A stretch of 32,754 nucleotides of DNA from Polyangiaceae bacterium (GTDB lineage: Bacteria > Myxococcota_A > Polyangia > Polyangiales > Polyangiaceae). The position numbers and the translations under genes were made by a program. Of this stretch, positions 24,360 to 32,754 are shown one piece after another (the first letter of the stretch is position 1; the number at the start of each line of letters is the position of its first letter). The stretch spans positions 1-32,754 of the forward strand of contig JAICQO010000076.1 in assembly GCA_025937835.1 (NCBI GenBank). The letters are read 5' to 3'. A model generated the notes under the pieces. The model had not been told where the DNA came from and did not search any database. It saw only the letters and a program-made list of their open reading frames with translations.

Positions 24360-25574
24360 TCAGGCTCGGATCGGCAAGCGGATGCGCGCTGCGGCGCCTG
24401 GTTGATCCACGCGCGACTGCAGCGTGATCTCGCCACCGTGGGCTTCCGCGATCTGGCGTGCCAGAACGAGACCGATTCCGGTGCCGCCCGGCTTGGTCGT
24501 GAAGAACGGAACGAAAAGGTTGTTGGTGTCGCGCACGCCCGGTCCGTCGTCCTCCACGGTCACGAGCAAGTTGGTTCCGGCCACGCTCCAGGCGATGCGA
24601 ACGCCCCCGCCCTCGGGCAGGCTCGCGTCGGCCGCGTTCTTCACCAGATTGATCAGCAGCTGATCGAGCTGATCGGCATCACCCAGCAACGTCACCGCGG
24701 GGCCGGGCGAGATGGCGACGCTGAGCCGCTGCTCGAGCGCCGCCACCCGCCGGATCCAGGGCTCGACCTCGACTGGCCCGAGCACGGGCGGGGGGAGGCG
24801 GGCGAGCTTCGAATAGGCCGAAAGGAAGCGGCCGAGGCTCTCGGCGCGGCGCTCGATGATGGCCAGTCCGTCCTTGAGATCCACGTCGACGTCGTCGGGG
24901 CGAGGCGTGCGATCGAGCAGGGTTCTGAGGTTTTCCGAGAGCGAGCGGATCGGCGCGAGCGAGTTGTTGATCTCGTGCCCCATCACGACGATCAGCCGCT
25001 TCCAGGCCTCTCGCTCCTGTTCGCGCAGCGCGTGGCTGACGTCCGGCAGCACGATCAGCGAGTGCGGCTCGCCCGCCATTCTGAAGGACCCGCGCCGGAG
25101 CTCCCAGGGCCCGCTGCCGAGCGTCGGCAGGTCCTTGACGATCCGGCGCGCGTTGCCGGAGAGCAGCTCGGCGACACCGAGCTCGCTCGCCGTGCGGTCG
25201 AGCAGCTCTTGCTGGCGCAGGTTCAGCACACGCTCGGCGGCTTCGTTCGCGAGCTTCAATTTCCCGCCTTCGTCGAAGGCGAGCACGACGACTTCGAGCT
25301 CGGACAGCACCTTGCGCAGCAGCGTCCAGGCCTCGAGCTCGCCCAGGCGGTGCTTGCGCAGCGTGTCGCCGAGCTCGTTCAGCTCCGAGAGCACGCCGCC
25401 GAACACGCGATCGCCCGGGCGCGGCGTAGCGCGCACCGAAAAATCTCCCAGGCGGTAGGCCGCGAGCACGCTGGAAATGCTGCGCATGCGCCGGATCAAC
25501 GCGCGCTCGGCGCGCACGGCGAAGACGGCCGCGGCCGCGGCAAAGACGCCGAGCAGGATCAGCGTCGTGTTCAT
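24360..25574 (-). CDS. Sensor histidine kinase (NtrY-like)
   Basis: A 404-residue membrane histidine kinase. One N-terminal transmembrane helix (residues 4-21) leads into a HAMP-like segment, a PAS-like region (about 85-185), then the catalytic core: His200 in MGHEINNSLAPI, N-box NLVKNAADAS (Asn313), G1 DDGPG 342-346 and GTGIG 364-368. The HEINN box is typical of the NtrY/NtrB group that works with sigma-54 activators. ATG 25574 lies 2 nt after the stop of the response regulator gene, whose end supplies a GGAG Shine-Dalgarno. It is the last gene of a four-gene operon and almost certainly phosphorylates the adjacent regulator. The single helix and lack of a periplasmic domain suggest membrane or cytoplasmic sensing. 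Confidence 0.92.
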   Translation of the reverse strand: MNTTLILLGVFAAAAAVFAVRAERALIRRMRSISSVLAAYRLGDFSVRATPRPGDRVFGGVLSELNELGDTLRKHRLGELEAWTLLRKVLSELEVVVLAFDEGGKLKLANEAAERVLNLRQQELLDRTASELGVAELLSGNARRIVKDLPTLGSGPWELRRGSFRMAGEPHSLIVLPDVSHALREQEREAWKRLIVVMGHEINNSLAPIRSLSENLRTLLDRTPRPDDVDVDLKDGLAIIERRAESLGRFLSAYSKLARLPPPVLGPVEVEPWIRRVAALEQRLSVAISPGPAVTLLGDADQLDQLLINLVKNAADASLPEGGGVRIAWSVAGTNLLVTVEDDGPGVRDTNNLFVPFFTTKPGGTGIGLVLARQIAEAHGGEITLQSRVDQPGAAARIRLPIRA

Positions 25575-25576
25575 GC

Positions 25577-26952
<1,376 letters not shown>

Positions 26953-26956
<4 letters not shown>

Positions 26957-29367
26957 GGTCGCCTCAAGGTGGCCGCGGGTGAAATGCGCACCGCGTTCCA
27001 CGCGGGGAAAAAGCAGGCGAGCGCCGCAGACACCAGCAAGACGAGCGGCGCCGTCGCGAACCAGAACGTGTCGAAGGCCAGTGCGTCCGGCACGAAGCGC
27101 GACAGCGCCTGTCCGGCGGCGAGCGCCAAGACCCAGCCGATCGCCACGCCGATCGCGACTGTCGATAGACCGGACCTGACGATCAACCAGCAGACGGAGA
27201 GAGGGGGAGAGCCGAGCGCCATGCGAATACCGATTTCGCGCGTGCGCTGCTGCGTCAAGTGCGAAGCGAGGCCGTAGGTGCCGAGCGTGGCCAGGAACAG
27301 CGCAGTGATCGAGAATACGGCCAGCAAGTACGTCGCGAGCGAGCGGCCGATCGCATACCAGGTGACTCCCGCCTCGAGCGGCCAGGCCTCGACCACGGGC
27401 ACCTCGGGATCCACCGACGAGACCAGCTTCTGAAACTCGAATCGCACTCGCTCCGGCTCGCTGGTCTTTACCAGCACTCGCATGCTCTGAAATGGGCTCT
27501 GCGCGTACGGCAGGTAACCTTCGATGCGCGTGCTCCTGCCGAGCCCGGGGCGGTGGATGTCCCCGACCACGCCCACGACTTCCCGCGTGACCTTCTCGTT
27601 GTCGAGGCGAACGCGGCTGCCGAGCGCGTGGCCTCCGAAGTAGCGGTCTTCGGCGCTCTTGCTGACGATCAGCACCGGCGGCCCCCCTGCGTCCGCGACG
27701 CTGAAATCACGCCCTGACAAGAGCGGAATGGCGAGCGTGCCGAAGTATCCGGGCGAGATGCGGTCGTGCTGCTCGAACATCGGCTTCGGCTCCGAGCCCT
27801 GTCCCTCGATCTCGAAGTAGATCGACTCGAAATCGTGGGGCGGCGCGCTGTTGTTGATGGCAGCGGCCTCGACGTACGGAAGCGCCAAAAATTTCTCGAT
27901 GACCCGGTCGTAGAACGTCGAGACCCGCACGGGATCGAGGTACTCGTTCTTGGATGCCAACACCGCGCCGACGACGACGTTCTTCGGTTCGAAGCCGAGA
28001 GGAGCCTCGAGCTGACGCACGAGAGTTTCGATCGACAGCCCGGTACACAGCACCAGGGCTTGCGCGATCGCGATCTGCGCCATGGCGAGCGCGCTCCGCA
28101 TGCGTCGCTGCGAAGCGCCGGGGGAGGCGGCTGCAGCGCTCTCCTTCAGCATCGGTGCGAGCTCGAGCCGCGTCGCCGACAGGGCCGGTGGCGCCCCGAA
28201 CGACAGCCCCGCGAGCAAGCTCACGAGCAGCGAGCCCGCCAGCGTGGAGAGCTCGAGCTTCACCGGGATCCCGAGCAGAGCGAGATCCGTGGCGGTGAAC
28301 TGGTAGAAGAGCCCGAGCAAGTTGTGCGCGACCAGCGCGGCGAGCGGCACCGAAAGCGCGTACAACAAGACGGCTTCGGTCAAGAGCTGGCGCACCAGCG
28401 TCAGGCGCGAGGCCCCGAGCGCCGAACGCAGCGAGAGCTCGCCTCGCCGCGCGTGGTTGTGCGACATCAGAAGGCTCGCGAGGTTCGAGCACACCAGCAA
28501 GAACACCAGCCCGACGGCGGCGAACAGCCCCCAGATGAGCTCGCGCGAGGTCCGAACCGCCTCGGTGTGCAGGTTCTCCAGCCGCACGCCGATCCGGTGC
28601 GTGGGGTGCTCGGCGGTGATGCCGGCCGCGCTCGCGGCGAGCTCGGCCTGCGCGCGGGCCTCGGTGATGCCGGGCTTGCGGCGCACGATCACGTTGAACT
28701 CGTGGCGGTCGCGCGCCTCGCGGATCTCCGCCGCGTACTCGAGTGGCCCCACCGACAGCGGCACCCACAGGCTGGAGCGTATCTGCCCCGGAAAACCGAA
28801 CGCGAAATCCTCCGGCGTGACGCCGACGACGGTGTACGGCGTGCCGTCGAGCTGGATCGTTCCACCGACGAGGTTCGGATCGGCGCCGAACGCATCACGC
28901 CACAGTGACTCGCTGAGCACCACCACGCGCGGACCACCCGGCGTGTCGTCTTCTTTCGTGAGCAGCCGGCCGTGCAGGGCGCGCGTCACGCCGAGGGTTC
29001 CGAAGAAGTCGCCCACGACGTGATCGCCGGACACACCGACCGCGGGTCTGTCGGGCAAGGAGAGGGCGAACAGCCAGGAGCGCACGCCCGCCAGGTGACT
29101 CAGGGTGCGGGTACGCGCGCGGTAATCGTAGAAATCCGGGAGGGAGGCCTTGAAGCGCTGCTCTTCGGCGCGCAGGGTCCAGAGCACGCTGAGCTGCTCC
29201 GAGGCGGGGAGCGGCAGCGGGCTCAGCAGCAACGAGCGCGCCAGCCCGAACATGGCCGTGGTCGCGCCGAGTGAGACCGCCAGCATCGCGATCGAAAGCG
29301 CGAAGAACTTCCAGCGGCGCCCCATCGAGCGCAGCGCGAAGCGCAGATCGGCCCAGAGCTGCGCCAT
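26953..29367 (-). CDS. ABC transporter permease, MacB/FtsX type (ADOP-like)
   Basis: An 804-residue membrane protein with two FtsX-like halves. One transmembrane helix near the N-terminus (ALSIAMLAVSLGATTAMFGL) is followed by a large periplasmic domain of MacB_PCD type (about 60-270), then three helices. A second single-helix/periplasmic/three-helix half follows from about 425 and ends in RISPAATLRRP. Length and duplication match the 'ADOP' permeases. ATG 29367 lies 2 nt after the ATPase stop, so coupling is tight, and the 3' end overlaps the regulator start (ATGA). No MacA-like adaptor gene is present. Such permeases act as mechanotransmission exporters of peptides, lipids or antibiotics; the cargo is unknown. 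The frame stays open far upstream, but that part is out of frame with the ATPase and is not a fusion. Confidence 0.92.
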
Positions 29368-29369
29368 CG

Positions 29370-30083
29370 TCAGACGGCCGAGTGCGCCTGGTCGTCGACC
29401 ACGCGCCCGTCGAACAGGTGGATCGCCCGCCGCGCCCGCCGCGCATAGTCGTGGTTGTGCGTGACGATGCAGATCGTCGTCCCGGCCGCGTGCAGCTCGT
29501 CGAGCAGATCCATCACCCCGTCGCCGCTCTTGGAGTCGAGGCTGCCCGTCGGTTCGTCCGCCAGCAGTACGGCGGGCGCCCCCGCAACAGCGCGCGCCAC
29601 GGCGACGCGCTGTTGCTGGCCGCCCGACAGCTGACTCGGCAGGTGACTGACCGTGTGCGCCATCTGTACCCGTTCGAGCGCCGAAAGCACGCGCTCGCGG
29701 CGTTCGCCGCTCGAGAGCCCCCGGTACAGGAGCGGCAGCTCTGCGTTCTCGTACACGGTCAGATCGCCGATCAGGTTGAAGTTCTGGAAGATGAAGCCGA
29801 TCTCGCGGTTCCTGATCCGTGCTCGTTCGCGCGCGCTGAGATGCTGAACCGGGCGCCCCTGGAACCAGTGCTCCCCAGAAGTCGGAGGCTCGAGCAGCCC
29901 GAGGATCGACAACAGCGTGGTCTTGCCGGAGCCCGACGGGCCCTCGATCGCCACGTACTCGCCGCGTGCGATCTCGAGGTGCACGTCCGACAAGGCGTGG
30001 GTCTCGAGATCGTCGCTCCAGAACACCTTGCGGATCCCCGAGAGCCTCAACAGCTCCGCCTCGGGCTCGCTCTCGCCGTCCAT
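29370..30083 (-). CDS. ABC transporter ATPase (MacB/LolD type)
   Basis: A 237-residue ATP-binding subunit. Walker A is GPSGSGKT (48-55), the Q-loop Gln100, the signature LSGGQ (152-156), Walker B AVLLADE (171-177) and the switch His209 in [20 protein letters not shown] is typical of the MacB/LolD subfamily. ATG 30083 is taken as start. If the sigma-54 site at 30100-30116 is used, transcription would begin about 6 nt before this ATG, so TTG 30050, with GAGG and GGAG upstream of it, deserves consideration. First gene of the operon with permease, NtrC-like regulator and histidine kinase. Confidence 0.92.
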   Translation of the reverse strand: MDGESEPEAELLRLSGIRKVFWSDDLETHALSDVHLEIARGEYVAIEGPSGSGKTTLLSILGLLEPPTSGEHWFQGRPVQHLSARERARIRNREIGFIFQNFNLIGDLTVYENAELPLLYRGLSSGERRERVLSALERVQMAHTVSHLPSQLSGGQQQRVAVARAVAGAPAVLLADEPTGSLDSKSGDGVMDLLDELHAAGTTICIVTHNHDYARRARRAIHLFDGRVVDDQAHSAV

Positions 30084-30099
30084 GCTCCGCACTGTACTG

Positions 30100-30116
30100 A
30101 GCCAGATCCGTGCCGG
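30100..30116 (-). promoter_or_regulatory. Candidate sigma-54 (-24/-12) promoter
   Basis: Read on the minus strand the site is CCGGCACGGATCTGGCT. Against YTGGCACGRNNNTTGCW it matches 15 of 17 positions, with the invariant GG and GC at the correct 10-bp gap. The predicted start is about 30089. It sits directly before an operon that encodes its own sigma-54 activator. Confidence 0.55.
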
Positions 30117-30190
30117 GCGGACAACGGCCGTCAGTGTCCGCAATTGAACGGAAAAAGCGTCGGTTGATCGCGGGGGCCCGCGCCGGAACT

Positions 30191-30216
30191 GGGACCGCCC
30201 GTCCCAAATTTGGGAC
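30191..30216. promoter_or_regulatory. Palindrome: terminator or activator-binding site
   Basis: GTCCCAAATTTGGGAC at 30201-30216 is a perfect 16-bp palindrome, and a third half-site GGGAC lies at 30191-30195. It touches the stop codon of the upstream minus-strand lipoprotein gene (30217-30219), so it may be that gene's terminator. It also lies about 112-127 bp upstream of the predicted sigma-54 start, where an NtrC-type enhancer would be expected. Both roles are possible. Confidence 0.5.
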
Positions 30217-31506
30217 TCAGTCCGGCAGGCCGGGGACGGCCAGGGTCACGTACTTCAGCACCGAGCGCGAGGTCGCGTAGAGCGTCTTCCGGTCTGCGCC
30301 GCCGAAGGTCACGTTGGAGGCCTCGCCGGTCGGGATCGAGCCGAGCGGCATGCCCGAAGGCGAGATCACCTCGACACCCGTTTGCGTCGAAGCGTACAGG
30401 TTCCCGGCGCAGTCCACGGCCATGCCGTCGAGCGTGTTGCCGGTGGTGGTCGCGAACAGCTTGGCGGACGCGGCGTCGATCGCGCCGTCGTCGGCCAGCG
30501 AGAACGCCGTGATCTCGCGGCTGTTCACGTTGCCGACGTACAGCGTCTTCTCGTCGGGCGAGAGCGCGATGCCGTTCGGGCTCTGTCCGACCATCAACGC
30601 CGGGCTGACAGCGCCCGCGGGGGACACGTAGTACACGCCGACCTGCATCTGCGGATCGCTGAAGTAAATCGCGCCGTTGCTGCGCATCACGAGATCGTTC
30701 GGCTTGGCGTTGCCGGTCGACACCACCAGCGTCGGCGTCGGCGAGCCCGAGGACGGATCGATCCGCGTGATCCGCCGTTGCACCTGATCGGCGATCAGCA
30801 GTTGATCGTTCGAGTCCACGGCGAGGCCGTTGGCGCCGACGTTTTCGAGGACCAGCTCGGGCGTGGTCGACGGCGGCTTCACCTTCCAGATCCGCTCCGG
30901 CGAGACGTTGTCCGAGAAGAACAGCGTCTGCTGGCTCGCGACCCACATCGGCCCTTCGATGAAGGCGAAATACGTGACCTTGCCCATGGTGGGCGCGCTG
31001 ATGGTCTGGACCTGTCCCATGCCCTCTAGCGGGTTGCCGTAGGTCTCGCCGGCTTTGCAGACGTAGGCGGCGGACGCGCCGCCCTTCAAGTTGGTGCTGG
31101 GGCTGCCGCCGCTCGGCGCCCCGCCCGGCTCGCCGCCACCCGAGCCACCGCTCGGCACGCCGCCTGCGCCGCCGCCCGCGCTCGTGCCTCCGGTTGCCGT
31201 GCCGCCGCTCGCGCCGCCCGCCGAAGTCCCGCCCGTCGGGCTCGCCGTCCCGCCGGTTCCTGCCCCGCCCGTGGTCGCTGCGCCGCCAGTCGGCGTGACG
31301 ACCATGCCGCCGCTGCCGCCCTTCGGAGCAGGAGCGCCGCCGGTCGACGTCGGCGTGCCGCCGCTGCCCGGAGCCGCGCCGCCCGTTCCCGTCGAGGTCG
31401 TTCCGCCGGTGCCCCCGGATTCATCCGAAGAAGAGCAGCCAGAGCCCGAGGAAAGAACGGCAGGTGCGAGGACGAGGGCGGTCGAGAACAGAGAGCGGAA
31501 CATCAT
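30217..31506 (-). CDS. SMP-30/NHL beta-propeller lipoprotein
   Basis: A 429-residue predicted lipoprotein with a lipobox cysteine at 24 (SSGSGC) and a linker to about 145 made almost wholly of GG-x-x-TGG-like repeats. The C-terminal domain has the repeated blade pattern of SMP-30/gluconolactonase/strictosidine synthase-like propellers: FIEGPMWV, ANGLAVDSNDQLLIAD, PNDLVMRSNGAIYFSDP, PNGIALSPDEKTLYVGN, LDGMAVDCAGNLYAS. The Glu, Asn and Asp positions that hold the metal in SMP-30 (EGP, PNDL, NGIALSPD) are present, so lactonase activity is plausible but untested. The start is ATG 31506 or 31503; neither has a strong Shine-Dalgarno. Upstream of the ABC operon on the same strand, separated by the palindrome. 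Confidence 0.85.
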   Translation of the reverse strand: MMFRSLFSTALVLAPAVLSSGSGCSSSDESGGTGGTTSTGTGGAAPGSGGTPTSTGGAPAPKGGSGGMVVTPTGGAATTGGAGTGGTASPTGGTSAGGASGGTATGGTSAGGGAGGVPSGGSGGGEPGGAPSGGSPSTNLKGGASAAYVCKAGETYGNPLEGMGQVQTISAPTMGKVTYFAFIEGPMWVASQQTLFFSDNVSPERIWKVKPPSTTPELVLENVGANGLAVDSNDQLLIADQVQRRITRIDPSSGSPTPTLVVSTGNAKPNDLVMRSNGAIYFSDPQMQVGVYYVSPAGAVSPALMVGQSPNGIALSPDEKTLYVGNVNSREITAFSLADDGAIDAASAKLFATTTGNTLDGMAVDCAGNLYASTQTGVEVISPSGMPLGSIPTGEASNVTFGGADRKTLYATSRSVLKYVTLAVPGLPD

Positions 31507-31625
31507 TGGCTTTACCGGTGGCGCAGCCTAACACGAGCCTCCCCGAACGCCGGTCGAGGTCGGCGCTCTGCCCTCGGTAAGATCCTTAACTCGGGCCGCG
31601 CGCGATCTGTCGGAAGTGCGAATGC

Positions 31626-32156
31626 TCAAAACGCGAACACGCAGCCGGCTCCCGTCTCGAGGTACGGGATCCAGGTCGATTCCCGATCGAAGAAGCTGAG
31701 CCGGCTGTAGTGAGCAGCGAAGTCGGCGAACAGCGAAATCGAGGGCAGGCGCCACAACAGGCCGGCTCCGAGCCGCGTGTCGTGAGAGACCGCGCTGCCC
31801 TCGCGATCTTCGACGAACGATTGCTGGAGCAGCAACCCGTAGTCCAGAAACGGGTAAACGCCGTGGTTCTGGCTCCAGCGCGGGCTGAAGAAGTGCTTCA
31901 AGACGGTGCCGTAGCCGATTTGCTGAGTCGATGCGTCACCCGGGTAGAGCCGGTAGGCGAGCGTGAGGCCGATGTTGAACCGCGGCGTGACGTGGAACTC
32001 GTAGGAGCTGCGCACGCCGAAGCCGTGCCCTGAGCTCGGCTCGAACGCGTCGCTGGCGAGGAAGTCGTAGGTCGGCGCGAGCCACACGCTGCGCGTCGGA
32101 CTGGCTGCGACGATCGCAACCTCTGCTGTCACTCCTGGGGGTGCTTCTGCGAGCAA
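31626..32156 (-). CDS. Beta-barrel-like outer membrane protein, N-terminus doubtful
   Basis: At least 176 residues, with alternating hydrophobic/aromatic strands (FNIGLTLAYRLYPG, LFADFAAHYSRLSFFD) and a C-terminal phenylalanine (CVFAF), which suits an outer-membrane beta-barrel. The in-frame start TTG 32156 gives no signal peptide. In another frame, ATG 32212 encodes MTARTVLVIACARAMLPAP, which looks like a signal peptide but stops at 32129. Adding a single base near 32157 would join the two into one exported protein. So this is either a gene broken by a 1-bp deletion, a sequencing error, or a protein with an unusual start. No family is recognised. It stands alone, divergent from the universal stress protein gene. 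Confidence 0.5.
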   Translation of the reverse strand: MLAEAPPGVTAEVAIVAASPTRSVWLAPTYDFLASDAFEPSSGHGFGVRSSYEFHVTPRFNIGLTLAYRLYPGDASTQQIGYGTVLKHFFSPRWSQNHGVYPFLDYGLLLQQSFVEDREGSAVSHDTRLGAGLLWRLPSISLFADFAAHYSRLSFFDRESTWIPYLETGAGCVFAF

Positions 32157-32339
32157 GGCGCGGGCAGCATGGCACGCGCGCAGGCAATGACCAGCACAGT
32201 GCGGGCTGTCATTGATCGTCCGAGGCGAGCATCCACCACACCTGCTCGATCATGTGCCCGCTGTGCGTGCAGGGCGAAAGCACCTATGGCTGCGGCGCCG
32301 TGCGGGGGAGCTCGTGCTCGTCCAGCGCGCGTTCGAACG

Positions 32340-32382
32340 CTGGTTATCCTAGCCGGCGGCATGCGAATTGCTGCATAACCAG
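32340..32382. promoter_or_regulatory. 8-bp inverted repeat upstream of the USP gene
   Basis: CTGGTTAT at 32340-32347 is the exact inverted repeat of ATAACCAG at 32375-32382, 27 bp apart and ending 3 bp before the ATG at 32386. It may be an operator or a leader hairpin. A weak -10-like TATCCT lies at 32345-32350. Confidence 0.35.
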
Positions 32383-32385
32383 GCA

Positions 32386-32754
32386 ATGGCTCCCGCACCC
32401 AAGGTCCTGGTCGCGCTCGATTTCGGTGACGCCTCGCTCGAGGCCCTACGTCAGGCGCGCGAATTAGCGCATGGCACGGGAGCCGCGCTGGCTGCGTGCC
32501 ACGTCCTGCCGGCCGAATACGACCTGTCGCTGCTGTTCCCGGGCCGGGTTGCCGATGCCAGCGCGGATTCCATCGCTGAAGACGAACGAGCACGCAAGAG
32601 CCTCGAGGCGCACGCCCGCGACAAGCTCGGGCTCGAGCTGTCCGAGATCTTCATCGAGCGGGGCTCCGCGTACGCGCAAATCGTGCGGCGCGCCGAGACC
32701 TGGGGCGCAACTTTCATCGTCGCGGGCAGCCACAACCGCACCGGGCTGTCGCGG
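32386..32754 (+). CDS. Universal stress protein (UspA family), partial at window end
   Basis: The first 123 codons of a gene that continues beyond the window. The N-terminus KVLVALDFGDASLEALRQARELAHGTGAALAACHVLP is the first strand-helix-strand of the UspA fold, with the Asp expected at the nucleotide pocket. Later VAGSHNRTGLSR matches the start of the ATP-binding G-S/T-x-x-x-G pattern, so an ATP-binding Usp is likely. ATG 32386 is close after AGG. These small cytoplasmic proteins accumulate under starvation or stress. Its upstream inverted repeat is listed separately. Whether the gene encodes one or two Usp domains cannot be seen. Confidence 0.85.
   Translation, partial: MAPAPKVLVALDFGDASLEALRQARELAHGTGAALAACHVLPAEYDLSLLFPGRVADASADSIAEDERARKSLEAHARDKLGLELSEIFIERGSAYAQIVRRAETWGATFIVAGSHNRTGLSR

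Noticed and set aside
27766-28908. A 380-residue plus-strand open frame inside the permease gene
   Set aside because: Arg/Glu/Gly-rich shadow with no motif; the minus strand encodes a convincing FtsX-type permease.
30084-30100. A second possible -24/-12 site using TGGC at about 30105 and GC near the ATG
   Set aside because: The GG-to-GC gap is 11 bp instead of 10, and the start would fall inside the coding region.

Overview
This window looks like a chromosomal segment of a myxobacterium, most likely Polyangiales (the Sorangium/Polyangium/Labilithrix side). The DNA is very GC-rich and dense with genes. Lipoproteins are abundant, several with long Gly/Ser/Thr/Ala-rich linkers after the lipidated cysteine. 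There is also a Ser/Thr protein kinase with a Pro/Ala-rich extracytoplasmic tail, an NtrC-type activator, TPR/PEGA and Sel1 proteins, and frequent GTG/TTG starts. The taxonomic call is inferred from gene style; no rRNA or tRNA gene, CRISPR array, insertion sequence or phage gene was seen.

Layout. 185-1318 (-) is a lipoprotein zinc-metallopeptidase-like protein. 1693-4884 (+) holds an SRPBCC protein, a thiamine-diphosphate (ThDP) enzyme and a small lipoprotein, with an odd 34-bp direct repeat at the start of the ThDP gene. It converges on a minus-strand operon (9956 down to 4936): TPR-PEGA protein, PBP1-like lipoprotein, CxxCH lipoprotein and a KAS III (FabH-like) condensing enzyme. 10191-11654 (-) is a Ser/Thr kinase, followed by a GIY-YIG protein (+). 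12321-17186 is an O-acylation locus: an AlgI-type MBOAT acyltransferase, one SGNH esterase-like protein downstream, and a second SGNH paralogue converging on it with a 3' overlap. A ferritin-like diiron protein (+) and a beta-barrel protein with a long poly-Pro tract (-) follow.

From 20990 to 19603 a small minus operon encodes a lytic transglycosylase, a thioredoxin-like protein and thioredoxin 2. Upstream of it lie a GH3 lipoprotein with substituted substrate-binding residues and a Cys-paired Sel1-repeat protein. From 30083 to 24360 runs a compact module: ABC ATPase, MacB/FtsX-like permease, NtrC-like sigma-54 activator and NtrY-like histidine kinase, joined by 2-nt gaps and an ATGA overlap. 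Upstream of the ATPase I see a sequence matching the sigma-54 -24/-12 consensus at 15 of 17 positions, and about 100 bp further up a perfect 16-bp palindrome. The module could therefore control itself. The right end holds an SMP-30/NHL-like lipoprotein, a beta-barrel-like protein whose signal peptide may be broken by a frameshift, and the start of a universal stress protein gene that runs off the window.

The most interesting candidates are: (1) the self-regulating sigma-54/two-component/ABC module; (2) the ThDP + KAS III + SRPBCC neighbourhood, which recalls acyloin-type metabolite pathways; (3) the 34-bp repeat that creates a 38-codon leader ORF just before the ThDP gene; (4) the MBOAT plus paired SGNH proteins carrying a beta-rich domain inside the catalytic fold.
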